DNA from: Pseudomonas fluorescens HK44
GTDB taxonomy: Bacteria > Pseudomonadota > Gammaproteobacteria > Pseudomonadales > Pseudomonadaceae
Length of the DNA stretch: 64,000 bases
Reading direction: 5' to 3'
Assembly (NCBI RefSeq): GCF_000217955.3
Contig: NZ_AFOY02000008.1
Span: 392,501 to 456,500 of the forward strand
The position numbers were made by a program, and so were the translations under genes. A model generated the notes under the pieces. That model did no database searches, was not told the origin of the DNA, and worked only from the letters and a program-made list of their open reading frames with translations. Of the stretch, positions 9,257-18,328 are shown piece after piece. How positions within the stretch are numbered: position 1 is the stretch's first letter; the number at the start of each line of letters is the position of its first letter.

Positions 9257-9331
9257 ATAGGGCCTCGTCAGGTAGACGTTGCTAAATGTATAGAAGCTAC
9301 AGTGGGGGCGCCAACAATTGCTGTAGTGGGT

Positions 9332-9958
9332 TCATAGGCTGATCCCGACGTCGAACAGGATGCTGCGTCCCAGATTGCTGCGCAAAAAGTCCGGTGCATC
9401 GGGATGGGCAAACAGCACTCGGGCGAAGGTCGGGCCGACCAGTGACAACGAGCGCCATCCCTGGCGCAGGTATTCGGTGGGCGGCGGGAAATGGCTGTTG
9501 AGGTCGAGCACTTCGCGCTTGAGGCTGGCGAAAGCGATGATGTCCAGTTCGCCCAGGTCCATCCCCCGTTCTTTGTAGTTGTGCGCTTTTTTGCGCAGGG
9601 TCGGTGCCAGTCTCAGCAAGAACTCGTTGGCTGGAATACGCCTGGGCTTGGCTTCGCGGCGCACCAGTTGGCTCAGCGAGAACGCACTGCGCCGGCGTTG
9701 CAGTTCGTCGCGCCACTCGTCATTCAACCGTCGACCTTCGTCGAGCACGAAGAACACCTCGAAATTCGCCTCGCGAAACAGTACGTCCGGCGGTTCACCG
9801 GCAGGGGTGAATTCGTCGACGCGGTAGGGAATGTTCAAGCCTTGCAGCAGGCGTTGGCAAACCCAACGCTCACGCTCCCATTTGCGGGCATTGGAAAGGA
9901 ACGCGTTGGCTTGCTCGGCCGCGATGGTCAGCAGGCGCAAATAATCTGAGTCATCCAT
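9332..9958 (-). CDS. DUF1780-domain protein
   Basis: 208 residues, soluble, no signal peptide. Rich in charged residues with a repeated Arg/Glu pattern (RRLNDEWRDELQRRRSAF). The family has been noted to resemble nuclease-like folds, but no clear catalytic motif is visible. Conserved next to ndh/DUF3094 in Pseudomonas. Its TGA overlaps an ATG that opens a 12-codon frame only, so nothing convincing follows before the DUF3094 gene. Confidence 0.8.
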   Translation of the reverse strand: MDDSDYLRLLTIAAEQANAFLSNARKWERERWVCQRLLQGLNIPYRVDEFTPAGEPPDVLFREANFEVFFVLDEGRRLNDEWRDELQRRRSAFSLSQLVRREAKPRRIPANEFLLRLAPTLRKKAHNYKERGMDLGELDIIAFASLKREVLDLNSHFPPPTEYLRQGWRSLSLVGPTFARVLFAHPDAPDFLRSNLGRSILFDVGISL

Positions 9959-10182
9959 AGGCCAAGCTTAGCGTTCAAATGCGATCGCAAAGAAGACAGT
10001 TTGTCGGAGAGGAAAAACTTCCCGTGTCTTCATCGTTGCATGCCTCCGGCGATCTTCCCCCAAAGCCCGGTTCGGGATACTGCACAAAACGGATAGCGAT
10101 CTGCGTAAATCGGATATTGCTGCGCGCCAAGCGTCCCTACCCTCGGCTGTACGGACGTTTACCGCGTTACCGATGCTCTTAA

Positions 10183-10203
10183 AAAAACAACAACAAGAGA
10201 AAG
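10183..10203 (+). promoter_or_regulatory. Hfq/Crc-type A-R-N repeat over the ribosome site of the benK-like gene
   Basis: Seven consecutive triplets of A-R-N (AAA, three AAC, AAG, AGA, AAG) end five bases before the ATG at 10209 and include the purine-rich ribosome site. Such repeats are the RNA element bound by Hfq together with Crc to block translation during carbon catabolite repression. Seen in sequence; function inferred. Confidence 0.7.
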
Positions 10204-10208
10204 ATGCC

Positions 10209-11552
10209 ATGCGCACGATCGACGTACATGAGGTTATCGACAACGCACGCTTCAACCGCTTTCACTGGAGGGTGCTGTGCTGGTGTGCCCTGATCATCAT
10301 CTTCGACGGTTACGATCTGGTGATCTACGGCGTGGTGTTGCCGATGCTGATGAAGGAGTGGGGGCTGAGCCCGCTGCAGGCGGGTGCATTAGGCAGTTAT
10401 GCACTGTTCGGCATGATGTTCGGGGCGCTGTTTTTCGGCCCGCTGTCGGACAAGATCGGCCGCAAAAAAGCCATCACCCTGTGCGTGATGCTCTTCAGCG
10501 GTTTTACCGTGCTCAATGGTTTTGCCGGCAACCCCACTGAATTTGGCATTTGCCGGTTCATTGCCGGGCTGGGGATTGGCGGGGTGATGCCCAACGTGGT
10601 GGCGCTGATGAACGAGTACGCGCCGAAAAAAATCCGCAGCACCCTGGTGGCGATCATGTTCAGCGGCTACTCGGTGGGCGGCATGCTCTCGGCCGGGCTG
10701 GGCATCGTGCTGATCCCGAGCTTTGGCTGGCAGTCGGTGTTTTATGTGGCGATTGTGCCGTTCCTGCTGTTGCCGCTGATCATGTACTTCTTGCCCGAAT
10801 CGGTGGGCTTCATGCTGCGTCAGGGCCGCAATGAACAGGCGCGCAACGTTCTCCAACGGGTTGACCCGGCTTATGTTGCGCAAGCCACCGATCAATTGCA
10901 CATGACAGAAGTGAAGGGCCGAGGCACCCCGGTTTTGCAGCTGTTCCGCGAAGGCCGGGCGATGCGCACGCTGATGTTGTGGCTGGCGTTTTTCTGCTGC
11001 CTGTTGATGGTGTATGCCTTGAGCTCCTGGCTGCCGAAACTGATGGCCAACGCCGGTTATAGCCTGGGGTCGAGTCTGTCATTCCTGCTGGTGCTGAATT
11101 TCGGTGCCATCTTCGGCGCGGTCGGCGGCGGCGTGTTGGGTGACAAACTCAACCTGCCGAGAGTCTTGGCGGTGTTCTTCGCCATCGCCGCCGTATCCAT
11201 CACTTTGCTTGGCTTCAACAGCCCGACACCGGTGCTCTACCTGCTGATCGCCATTGCCGGTGCCACCACCATCGGTTCGCAGATCCTGTTGTACGCCTGC
11301 GCCGCACAGTTCTATTCCATGGCCATTCGTTCCACCGGTTTGGGCTGGGCCTCGGGAATCGGTCGCAATGGGGCCATCGTCGGCCCGCTGCTGGGCGGTG
11401 CGTTGCTGGGGATCAGTCTGCCGCTGCAATTGAACTTCATGGCGTTCGCCTTGCCGGGGGCGGTCGCCGCCATCGCCATGGTCGCGTTTGCCATCAGCAG
11501 CCAACGCAGCAGCAAAGGCGTCACCTCGAGACTGGCGCCGACCAGCGTCTGA
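10209..11552 (+). CDS. benK: Benzoate/aromatic acid:H+ symporter, MFS AAHS family (BenK-like)
   Basis: 447-residue inner-membrane carrier with 12 hydrophobic segments in two halves of six. The family signature GPLSDKIGRKK (loop 2-3) and the acidic DGYDLVIYG motif in the first membrane helix (Asp residues essential in PcaK/BenK) are present. The protein opens MRTIDVHEVIDNARFNRFHW, closely resembling BenK of P. putida as recalled. Start ATG at 10209 is preferred over 10173 because it aligns with that N-terminus. First of a run benK-benE-porin-chemoreceptor. Another aromatic acid as substrate cannot be excluded. Confidence 0.87.
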   Translation: MRTIDVHEVIDNARFNRFHWRVLCWCALIIIFDGYDLVIYGVVLPMLMKEWGLSPLQAGALGSYALFGMMFGALFFGPLSDKIGRKKAITLCVMLFSGFTVLNGFAGNPTEFGICRFIAGLGIGGVMPNVVALMNEYAPKKIRSTLVAIMFSGYSVGGMLSAGLGIVLIPSFGWQSVFYVAIVPFLLLPLIMYFLPESVGFMLRQGRNEQARNVLQRVDPAYVAQATDQLHMTEVKGRGTPVLQLFREGRAMRTLMLWLAFFCCLLMVYALSSWLPKLMANAGYSLGSSLSFLLVLNFGAIFGAVGGGVLGDKLNLPRVLAVFFAIAAVSITLLGFNSPTPVLYLLIAIAGATTIGSQILLYACAAQFYSMAIRSTGLGWASGIGRNGAIVGPLLGGALLGISLPLQLNFMAFALPGAVAAIAMVAFAISSQRSSKGVTSRLAPTSV

Positions 11553-11647
11553 ACCCTGCGTGCTTGCCAATCCATTGATGTCCCCGAACAACAGCGACCA
11601 CCGGCCGTGTGCCACGGATCGCCTGATGAGTCTTGCGGCGAGGTTCC

Positions 11648-12859
11648 ATGAAAGCGTTGTTCCATGACTTTTCCCTGTCTGCTGCGGTCGCCGGATTTAT
11701 CGCCACGGTGATTTCCTATGCCGGTCCCTTGGTGATCATTTTTCAGGCCGCTGAGACCGCGCACCTCTCGCAGGAGGTACTGTCGTCCTGGGTCTGGGCG
11801 ATTTCCATCGGCAGCGCTGTGCTCGGTATTGGCTTGAGCCTGCGTTACCGCGTGCCGGTGATTATTGCGTGGTCGGCGCCGGGCTCGGCGTTGCTGGTGG
11901 CACTGTTGCCGGGGATTTCCATGCACGAGGCGGTGGGTGCTTATCTGGTCAGTAGCCTGATCATATTTCTGGTCGGCGTGTCGGGCGCCTTTGACCGGAT
12001 CATCAGCCAACTGCCCGCAGCCATTGCAGCGGCAATGCTGGCAGGGATTCTGTTCCGCTTCGGTACCGGGTTGTTCGTGTCCTTGCAGGGCAAACCGATG
12101 CTGGTGCTGGCGATGTTTGCCACTTACCTGATCTGCAAGCGGGTGATGCCGCGTTATGCGGTGTTGATGGTGCTGCTGGTCGGTTGCTCGATCGCCTTGC
12201 TCGCGGGTGACTTGCACCGCGAAGCGTTGGTGATCGGTTTCGCGACACCGGTGTGGATCACGCCCGCGTTCAGTCTGAGCGCGACCCTGAATATTGCCTT
12301 GCCGCTGGTGATGGTGGCGCTGACCGGGCAGTTCGTTCCGGGCATGGCGGTGTTGCGCGCCAGCGGCTATTCCACGCCCGCGAGCCCGATTATTGCCAGC
12401 AGTGCGTTGGGCACCGCGTTGTTGGCACCGTTCGGCTGTCATGGACTGAATCTGGCGGCGATTACCGCGGCTATCTGCACCGGGCGCGAGGCCCATGAAG
12501 ATCCGCGCAAACGCTATGTCGCCGGAGTCGTGGGCGGGCTCTGTTACCTGCTGCTGGGGATCTTTGGCGCCACTCTGGTTTCGCTGTTTTCAGCCTTTCC
12601 CAAAGAGCTGATTGCAGCACTGGCGGGGCTGGCGTTATTCGCCGCGATTGCCGGGGCATTGGCCAGTGCGATGGCGGTGCCGGGTGACCGCGAGGCGGCG
12701 CTGGTGACCTTTCTCACCACTGCGTCGGGCATGTCGCTGTTCGGTTTGTCCGCTGCTTTCTGGGGGCTGATTTTCGGCATGCTCACGCACCTGTTGTTGA
12801 GCGTCCGGCGTCCCGCGCCTGTCACTCAGGCAAGCAATACGCTGGAGGTGACGCGCTGA
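11648..12859 (+). CDS. benE: Benzoate/H+ symporter family protein BenE
   Basis: 403-residue inner-membrane protein with about 12 membrane helices, matching the BenE family (benzoate:H+ symporters). Family-typical stretches include [27 protein letters not shown] and the C-terminal GLIFGML. ATG at 11648 preceded by GCGAGG. It follows benK by 95 bases, giving the cell two unrelated carriers for the same type of substrate. No A-R-N repeat is seen at its start, unlike its neighbours. Confidence 0.87.
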   Translation: MKALFHDFSLSAAVAGFIATVISYAGPLVIIFQAAETAHLSQEVLSSWVWAISIGSAVLGIGLSLRYRVPVIIAWSAPGSALLVALLPGISMHEAVGAYLVSSLIIFLVGVSGAFDRIISQLPAAIAAAMLAGILFRFGTGLFVSLQGKPMLVLAMFATYLICKRVMPRYAVLMVLLVGCSIALLAGDLHREALVIGFATPVWITPAFSLSATLNIALPLVMVALTGQFVPGMAVLRASGYSTPASPIIASSALGTALLAPFGCHGLNLAAITAAICTGREAHEDPRKRYVAGVVGGLCYLLLGIFGATLVSLFSAFPKELIAALAGLALFAAIAGALASAMAVPGDREAALVTFLTTASGMSLFGLSAAFWGLIFGMLTHLLLSVRRPAPVTQASNTLEVTR

Positions 12860-12912
12860 GTTCGTCGGCGACCGTACTCCACATCCCTATTGCGCTTCAC
12901 CACCTGTCGATC

Positions 12913-12930
12913 AATAAAAATAAGAGAAAT
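12913..12930 (+). promoter_or_regulatory. Hfq/Crc-type A-R-N repeat before the porin gene
   Basis: Six consecutive A-R-N triplets (AAT, AAA, AAT, AAG, AGA, AAT) directly precede the start of the porin, covering its ribosome site. Same pattern as upstream of the benK-like gene. Confidence 0.6.
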
Positions 12931-12933
12931 GTG

Positions 12934-14202
12934 ATGAAACAGATTCTATCCACACTCGGTTCAACGATGTCTCTGGCGGTCGCCTCGGGTTTTTCCAGTG
13001 GCCTGATGGCCGCCGAGAGCGGTTTTATCGAAGACACCAGCGCCACGTTGCAGGCGCGCAATTACTACTTCAGTCGGGACTTCTCCGACATCGTCGGGGC
13101 CAACAAACAGTCGAAGGCCGAGGAGTGGGCCCAAGGCTTCATCCTTAACGTCAAATCCGGTTACACCCAAGGCACCGTCGGTGTCGGTGTGGATGTCTTG
13201 GGCTTGCTCGGCCTCAAGCTCGACAGCAGTCCGAACCGGGTCAACACCGGGTTGTTGCCAGTACAGAGCGATGGGCGCGCGGCGGATGACTACAGTCGTC
13301 TGGCCGGTGCGTTGAAGCTGCGTTACTCCAGAACCGAGTTGAAGGTCGGTGAGTTGCAACCCAACCTGCCGGTGCTGGCCTTCAGCGATATCCGTTTGCT
13401 GCCGCCGAGCTACCAAGGGGCGAGCATCAGCTCCAACGAGATCAACGGCCTGACCTTGCAGGCCGGGCATCTGCGTTCAACCAGCCTGCGCAACGAGTCC
13501 GGCGAGGAAAAAATGCAAGCCATGCTCGGGCATGTGCCGCAGCGTCAGGTCAGCAGTGACGGCTTCAACTTCGCGGGCGCCGATTACGCCTTTAATGACA
13601 AACGCACCTCGGTCAGCGCCTGGTACGGGCAACTGGAAGATATCTACAACCAGCGCTTCCTCGGTCTCAAACACAGCGAACCGTTGGGCGACTGGACCCT
13701 GGGCGCTAACCTCGGCTACTACGACTCCCGTGAGGATGGCAAAAAATTGCTGGGCACCATCGACAACCGGGCGTTCTTTTCATTGCTGTCGGCCAAGCGT
13801 GGCGGCCACACGTTCTATGTCGGTTATCAGGGGATGTATGGCGACAGCGCCTTCCCACGGGTCTTCGCCAACATCTCGCCGCTGGGCAACGAGGTGCCGA
13901 CCTACGAGTTCGCCTACACCGACGAACGCTCGTGGCAGGCGCGCTATGACTACGACTTCGCCGCCCTCGGGGTGCCGGGGCTGACCAGCACCGTGCGTTA
14001 CATCACCGGCAACAACGTCGACACCGGCAAGGGTTTCGAAGGCAAGGACCGCGAACGCGATCTCGATCTCGGTTATGTGCTGCAGAGCGGCACTCTCAAA
14101 GGTCTCGGGATACGCGTGCGCAATGCCATGGCGCGTTCCAATTACCGCAGCGATATTGACGAAAACCGTTTGATCCTCAGTTACACCTGGACGCTGCTAT
14201 GA
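12934..14202 (+). CDS. OprD-family outer membrane porin (BenF-like)
   Basis: 422 residues with a signal peptide (cleavage after LMAAE region, about residue 25) and alternating beta-strand pattern ending in an aromatic-hydrophobic C-terminus (LSYTWTLL). The OprD-family N-terminus [21 protein letters not shown] is present in part ([19 protein letters not shown]). Start ATG at 12934; a GTG just before it is the alternative. Its position after benK and benE supports a role in aromatic acid entry, like BenF. Its ATGA overlap with the next gene implies coupled translation with a chemoreceptor. Confidence 0.88.
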   Translation: MKQILSTLGSTMSLAVASGFSSGLMAAESGFIEDTSATLQARNYYFSRDFSDIVGANKQSKAEEWAQGFILNVKSGYTQGTVGVGVDVLGLLGLKLDSSPNRVNTGLLPVQSDGRAADDYSRLAGALKLRYSRTELKVGELQPNLPVLAFSDIRLLPPSYQGASISSNEINGLTLQAGHLRSTSLRNESGEEKMQAMLGHVPQRQVSSDGFNFAGADYAFNDKRTSVSAWYGQLEDIYNQRFLGLKHSEPLGDWTLGANLGYYDSREDGKKLLGTIDNRAFFSLLSAKRGGHTFYVGYQGMYGDSAFPRVFANISPLGNEVPTYEFAYTDERSWQARYDYDFAALGVPGLTSTVRYITGNNVDTGKGFEGKDRERDLDLGYVLQSGTLKGLGIRVRNAMARSNYRSDIDENRLILSYTWTLL

Positions 14203-15089
14203 CGGGCGCGCAAGAACGCGGGCCGCGCAAGATCGGTGCGGGTGTGTTGTTGATGATTGCTGGCGTGGGCGCTGTGATGTTGGCCTGGGGCGATAACGAG
14301 CGGCTGCTGCTGGCTGGCGGAATAAACCTCGCGTTGCTGTTTGCTGCGGCGCTGTATCGTCGACAGCCACCGGTGACAGTGACGCCACCGAGTGAGTTTG
14401 AAGTGCCCGAGCCGAGCGTGGTGCTGATCGAGCCCCCGACCCCGGCAGTGCAACCTGAGCGCGAATGGCCCGGTGTGGCCGTGCACCTCACGCTGGAGCA
14501 ATTGACCGAGTCGGTGCTGCAAACCGAGGAAGACATGCGTTTTGCCAATCAACTGGCGCGCACGGCCGGCGAGCGGGTGAAGGCGAGTGCGCTGAGCATG
14601 CAGTCTTCGGCCAGTGTGCTGGGGGACTTGAACCTGTACATGCAACGTCTGGATCAAGTGTTCGATGAACTCGGCGGTCAGTCGATGCGCATCGGTGCGA
14701 TTGTCGGCAGCATTCAGGACATTTCCCGCCAGACCAATCTGCTGGCGTTGAACGCAGCCATTGAGGCGGCACGGGCAGGCAGTCATGGTCGAGGCTTTGC
14801 GGTGGTGGCAGACGAAGTGCGCAATCTGTCACGTCAGGCGGCGGATTCCAGTGCGCAGATCAGGCAGATCGCGACGGGCCTGGAACAGTCCGCCGAGCAT
14901 GCGCGTCAAGGTATCGAGCAGTTGGCCGGTTCAACGCGTCTGGGTCTGGAAAAGGCCGAAGTGGCGTTGCACTCGATGGACGAACTGCAAAGTGGTGCGC
15001 TGGCCCGGGTCGAGGTGGTCGAGCGCATCATGGCGCGTTTGGCCGGGCTGCATGATCTGGCCTTGCAGGCGAAACGGATGGTCGTTTGA
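14199..15089 (+). CDS. Short methyl-accepting chemotaxis-type signalling protein without ligand-binding domain
   Basis: 296 residues. Two adjacent membrane helices (about 11-30 and 36-52) separated by only a few polar residues, so there is no periplasmic sensor domain; a proline-rich linker (58-90); then an MCP signalling domain whose hairpin tip is intact ([20 protein letters not shown] from 172, then [19 protein letters not shown]). No HAMP is seen and the coiled coil is short (about 75-85 residues on each side of the tip), so normal methylation helices may be missing. Start overlaps the porin stop (ATGA). Probably couples to CheA/CheW; ligand sensing would have to be indirect. Confidence 0.82.
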   Translation: MTGAQERGPRKIGAGVLLMIAGVGAVMLAWGDNERLLLAGGINLALLFAAALYRRQPPVTVTPPSEFEVPEPSVVLIEPPTPAVQPEREWPGVAVHLTLEQLTESVLQTEEDMRFANQLARTAGERVKASALSMQSSASVLGDLNLYMQRLDQVFDELGGQSMRIGAIVGSIQDISRQTNLLALNAAIEAARAGSHGRGFAVVADEVRNLSRQAADSSAQIRQIATGLEQSAEHARQGIEQLAGSTRLGLEKAEVALHSMDELQSGALARVEVVERIMARLAGLHDLALQAKRMVV

Positions 15090-15109
15090 GTCGTGCAGCG
15101 AGCCAGCGA

Positions 15110-15349
15110 TCACAGGTCGCTCGTGCAGCTGCCCATGACCTGGTAAGTCACGCGATGGGTCTGGCCTTGATGATCGATGTAGACCATGGTCGCCGGCACG
15201 ACGTCGCAGGCGGTGGCGGTGTTTGTCACGGATACTACCTTGGCGATGTCCAGCGGTTGCGCCGGGTTGTACGCAGTGGTGGGTTCGTTGCCGGCGGCCA
15301 TGGCGCAAGTGGCGAAAACGGTCAGAAACAGGCTGATCAAGGTTTTCAT
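15110..15349 (-). CDS. DUF2790-family small secreted protein
   Basis: 79 residues: signal peptide (MKTLISLFLTVFATCAMAA, cleavage near residue 19), then a short mature domain with two Cys (ACDVVPATMVYIDHQG...MGSC) that could form a disulfide. This is the DUF2790 pattern, a family common in Pseudomonas with several copies per genome and often induced by metal or envelope stress. Convergent with the chemoreceptor gene, divergent from the LysR gene. Confidence 0.82.
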   Translation of the reverse strand: MKTLISLFLTVFATCAMAAGNEPTTAYNPAQPLDIAKVVSVTNTATACDVVPATMVYIDHQGQTHRVTYQVMGSCTSDL

Positions 15350-15470
15350 TTTTGTGTGCTCCGTGTGGGTTCCGATGATTGAAGTCTATGCCTTGCCCGC
15401 TACCAATAAAGGGGCAAACGCCTGATGCAGCCTTACGTGAAACGCAACAGTCAGTGCCCGAGGAGGGCCT

Positions 15471-16403
15471 ATGGATTTGCTCAATAACTTGCGGGTGTTC
15501 GTCCGCGTAGTGGACAGCGGCAGCTTTACCGCCGCTGCCGACGCACTTGAGCTCTCGACCGCGCAAGTGTCCCGATTGGTCGCGGATCTGGAGCAGCATG
15601 TGCAGGCGCGTCTGCTGCAACGCACCACCCGGCGCTTGAGCCTGACCGAGGCCGGTGAGCGCTTTTTGCTGCGCAGTCGGCAAATACTCGAAGAGATGGA
15701 AGAGGCTACGGCCGAAGCGCGTGGTGCTCATCTCAAGCCCAGCGGTCGGTTGCGGGTTCACAGCATGCATGGCCTGGGTGTACTGATCACGCCGCTGATC
15801 GCTCGATACACTGAGCTTTATCCTGATGTCGTGTTTGAGTTGACCCTGTCACAGCGCAATCCGGATCCGCTGGAAGGAGGCCATGACGTGGTGATTTCGA
15901 TTGCCCATGAGCTGGCCGACTCGCAGTTTGTCGCGCAGGTCATCGGGCAGATTTACAGCGTGCCCTGCGCCTCCCCGGAGTACCTGCAACGCCAGGGTGT
16001 GCCAGGCAACCCGCGGGCACTGAACGATCATCGCTGTTTGCGCATGCTCGATCCGTTGTACAGCGATCAATGGGTGTTCCACGACGAGCAGGGTGAGCAT
16101 CACGTCAGCCCGGCGAAGACGTTTCAGTGCAATGTTGCCGAGTCGATGGTCAAGGCTTCCGAAGCGGGGATGGGGGTGAGTCTGTTGCCGTTTTACACCG
16201 CGACCCGGCCGTTGAACGACGGCACGTTGCTGCGTCTGCTGCCGGCCTATCGCCCGCGTGAGCGCAATGTCTACGCGCTGTACCCGTCGCGGCGCTTTCT
16301 TGATGCGAAGGTCCGAACCTGGGTGGACTTTCTCAAGGCCGAGTTACCGCGGCTGTTCGCCGAGCATGAGGCGGTGATGAGCGATCCACGCCACTGGGCC
16401 TGA
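15471..16403 (+). CDS. LysR-family transcriptional regulator
   Basis: 310 residues: N-terminal winged helix-turn-helix (residues 1-60, FVRVVDSGSFTAAADALELSTAQVSRLVADLE) and a periplasmic-binding-protein-like effector domain (about 90-295). Of the CrgA/PA-type subgroup judging by RLLQRTTRRLSLTEAGERF. Strong ribosome site (GAGGAGGGCCT) before ATG 15471. The effector is unknown. It flanks the aromatic-acid transport block, but it faces the DUF2790 gene divergently, so that gene is an equally likely target. Confidence 0.88.
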   Translation: MDLLNNLRVFVRVVDSGSFTAAADALELSTAQVSRLVADLEQHVQARLLQRTTRRLSLTEAGERFLLRSRQILEEMEEATAEARGAHLKPSGRLRVHSMHGLGVLITPLIARYTELYPDVVFELTLSQRNPDPLEGGHDVVISIAHELADSQFVAQVIGQIYSVPCASPEYLQRQGVPGNPRALNDHRCLRMLDPLYSDQWVFHDEQGEHHVSPAKTFQCNVAESMVKASEAGMGVSLLPFYTATRPLNDGTLLRLLPAYRPRERNVYALYPSRRFLDAKVRTWVDFLKAELPRLFAEHEAVMSDPRHWA

Positions 16404-16468
16404 GGTCGAAGGGCGCGCGCAGGGCGGTGTAGACTGAGGACTTGTTTCGGTTCGACAAGGAGTCTGAA

Positions 16469-16537
16469 GTGAACGTCTGCTTCGCAGGGTTACCGGGTTT
16501 TGTACCGTTGTGGCCGCGGGAGTGCCTGCCGCGATGA
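16469..16537 (+). CDS. Possible 22-codon leader ORF coupled to the ECF permease gene
   Basis: GTG at 16469, six bases after a perfect AAGGAG ribosome site, opens a frame of 22 codons (VNVCFAGLPGFVPLWPRECLPR is 22; note only its first part VNVCFAGLPGF here as key) whose TGA overlaps the permease ATG as ATGA. The ribosome site is better than the permease's own. No family known; it may be a coupling leader or an unrecognised small protein. Confidence 0.4.
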   Translation: MNVCFAGLPGFVPLWPRECLPR

Positions 16538-17220
16538 TCGGTGCCGCATTGCTGTCGCCCGAAACCCTCACGGTCGGTTGGCTGATCTATGTGCCGGTGC
16601 TGATCTGGGCTGTTGCGCGGGCACCGTGGGTCGAGTTGTTCACTGACCGTCGACGCCAGCATTTGCTGTTCGGCACGGTGTTCGCGTTGTTCGTCCTCTG
16701 GCTGGTGCGACGGGACTTCAACACCGGCGTTTCTTACCACGTTATCGGCATGACGGCGGTGACGTTATTGCTGGACTGGCCGCTGGCGATTGTCGGCGGG
16801 CTGGTGGCGCAGGTGGGGCTGGTGCTGCTCGGGCGTCAGGACCTGGCCGCGATGGGGGTCAATGGCGCGTTGCTGATTCTGTTGCCGGTGCTGGTCACCG
16901 AAGGCTGCGCGATCCTGGTGGAGCGGGCGCAACCGCGTAATCCCTTTGTGTATATCTTTTGCTCGGGCTTTTTGGCCGCCGGGCTTTCGGCGTTGCTCTG
17001 CCTGCTGGTGGGGCTGGGGCTGTTGTGGTTCGACGAGCGTTTTGCGATGCCGGAATGGCTGGAGGATTTTGTCGGTTACCTGTGGCTGATCATTTTTCCC
17101 GAGGCGTTTATCAACGGCATGGTGATCAGTTCGCTGGTGGTGTTCTGCCCCGAGTGGCTGGAGACCTTCAACCGCACGCGTTATTTGTCGGCGCCGTGGA
17201 AGGACGACGACAAGCCTTGA
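16534..17220 (+). CDS. Energy-coupling factor (CbiM-like) permease
   Basis: 228-residue integral membrane protein with six to seven hydrophobic segments, opening MIGAALLSPETLTVGWLIY. Resembles the family annotated in Pseudomonas as energy-coupling factor ABC transporter permease, related to CbiM cobalt/nickel substrate subunits; the second half holds the segment FPEAFINGMVISSLVVF. No ATPase or T-component genes are next to it, so whether it works as an ECF transporter is unclear. ATG at 16534 is chosen; it overlaps the stop of a short leader frame. Confidence 0.72.
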   Translation: MIGAALLSPETLTVGWLIYVPVLIWAVARAPWVELFTDRRRQHLLFGTVFALFVLWLVRRDFNTGVSYHVIGMTAVTLLLDWPLAIVGGLVAQVGLVLLGRQDLAAMGVNGALLILLPVLVTEGCAILVERAQPRNPFVYIFCSGFLAAGLSALLCLLVGLGLLWFDERFAMPEWLEDFVGYLWLIIFPEAFINGMVISSLVVFCPEWLETFNRTRYLSAPWKDDDKP

Positions 17221-17283
17221 TCCATATCAAATGCTCGAATCGCCTGCGATCCCATGCTCTGGAAAATCCTCAGGAGCGGTGGC

Positions 17284-17499
17284 ATGAGCGTTTACGAATG
17301 GGCAAGACAGGAGTTGCGCGATAGCCTGGAGTCGGCGCATGAAGCAGGGTTTGAACCAGGGTTGAGCCTGCGCGCCTTGCTCAGTGCGGTGGTGCAGCAG
17401 AGCAAGGGCGTACGCAGTATCGAGGATCTGGCCGATGAGTTGCAGTTTCTGGCGGAGAATCTCGATGACGGCCAGGACTACGGGTTCATGCGGCCCTGA
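17284..17499 (+). CDS. Conserved hypothetical protein, 71 residues
   Basis: Small acidic soluble protein (MSVYEWARQELRDSLESAHE...), predicted largely helical, no Cys, no signal peptide. ATG at 17284 sits seven bases after AGGAG. Follows the ECF permease gene by 63 bases on the same strand and is convergent with yacG, whose stop lies 8 bases beyond. No function recognised. Confidence 0.7.
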   Translation: MSVYEWARQELRDSLESAHEAGFEPGLSLRALLSAVVQQSKGVRSIEDLADELQFLAENLDDGQDYGFMRP

Positions 17500-17507
17500 T
17501 GCTGGGA

Positions 17508-17708
17508 TCAGTGACGCGGGTCGAAGTCTTCCGAGAACAACTCGTCTTCAGAGTCGGGGCTGACCGGGATCTTGTGTTCTTCCGACGCCCAGGCGCCCAG
17601 ATCGATCAGTTTGCAGCGGTCCGAGCAAAACGGCCGGTAGGTGCTGGTCGCGCTCCATTCAACAGGGGCGCCGCAGGTTGGACATTCGACGACAGGGGGT
17701 TGGCTCAT
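17508..17708 (-). CDS. yacG: DNA gyrase inhibitor / zinc protein YacG
   Basis: 66 residues with the YacG zinc finger C-x2-C-x15-C-x3-C (C9, C12, C28, C32) and an acidic tail. YacG binds GyrB and inhibits DNA binding by gyrase in E. coli. Its ATG overlaps the coaE stop (ATGA), a conserved coupling in gamma-proteobacteria together with pilD. Confidence 0.93.
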   Translation of the reverse strand: MSQPPVVECPTCGAPVEWSATSTYRPFCSDRCKLIDLGAWASEEHKIPVSPDSEDELFSEDFDPRH

Positions 17709-18328
17709 GACTGGCCTCCACGCAAAGTAAGGTAAAAGTGATGCAGGCGTTCGACCTCGCTGTGCAGCCAGGCGAGGTCGCGGTCGTTGACCACCACATC
17801 GTCGGCATGGCTGAGGCGTTCCTGACGGCTGGACTGGGCCTTGAGGATCGCCTGGACCTGCTGTTCGCTGGTCTGGTCGCGCTGCAAGGTTCGTTCGATC
17901 TGTAAGTGTTCCGGTGCGTCGATTACCAGCACTCGCTGGGTCAATTTGTACTGCCCGGACTCGATCAACAGCGGCGACACCAGAATCGCATAAGGTGATT
18001 GTGCGCGTGCCAGGTGCGCGGCGATTTCCTGAGCGATCAGCGGATGCAGCAACGCTTCGAGCCAGCGGCGTTCTTCGGGGACTTCAAAGATCAGCTTGCG
18101 CAGTGCCGCGCGATCCAATTGTCCATCGGCTTGCAGCACGCCGGTACCGAAGTGCCCGGCAATCTGCGCCAGCGCCGGGCGACCGGGTTCGACCACCCAG
18201 CGTGCGGCATGATCGGCATCCACCGCATGCACACCCAGATCGATGAAGTGCCGGGCCGCCGCGCTTTTGCCGCTGCCGATGCCACCGGTCAGGCCGAGAA
18301 TCCAGGGTTTTTCCACAAGGGTATTCAT
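17705..18328 (-). CDS. coaE: Dephospho-CoA kinase
   Basis: Last step of coenzyme A synthesis: phosphorylates the 3'-hydroxyl of dephospho-CoA. 207 residues from the ATG at 18328, with the P-loop GGIGSGKS near residue 16 and the family segments [13 protein letters not shown] and PLLIESGQY. The longer frame to 18523 only overlaps pilD. Start overlaps the pilD stop (ATGA). Interestingly the same window carries panBCD, which feed the CoA pathway. Confidence 0.95.
   Translation of the reverse strand: MNTLVEKPWILGLTGGIGSGKSAAARHFIDLGVHAVDADHAARWVVEPGRPALAQIAGHFGTGVLQADGQLDRAALRKLIFEVPEERRWLEALLHPLIAQEIAAHLARAQSPYAILVSPLLIESGQYKLTQRVLVIDAPEHLQIERTLQRDQTSEQQVQAILKAQSSRQERLSHADDVVVNDRDLAWLHSEVERLHHFYLTLRGGQS

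Noticed and set aside
9297..9334. 12-codon frame whose ATG overlaps the DUF1780 stop (ATGA)
   Set aside because: Too short and no ribosome site or known relative; may be chance.
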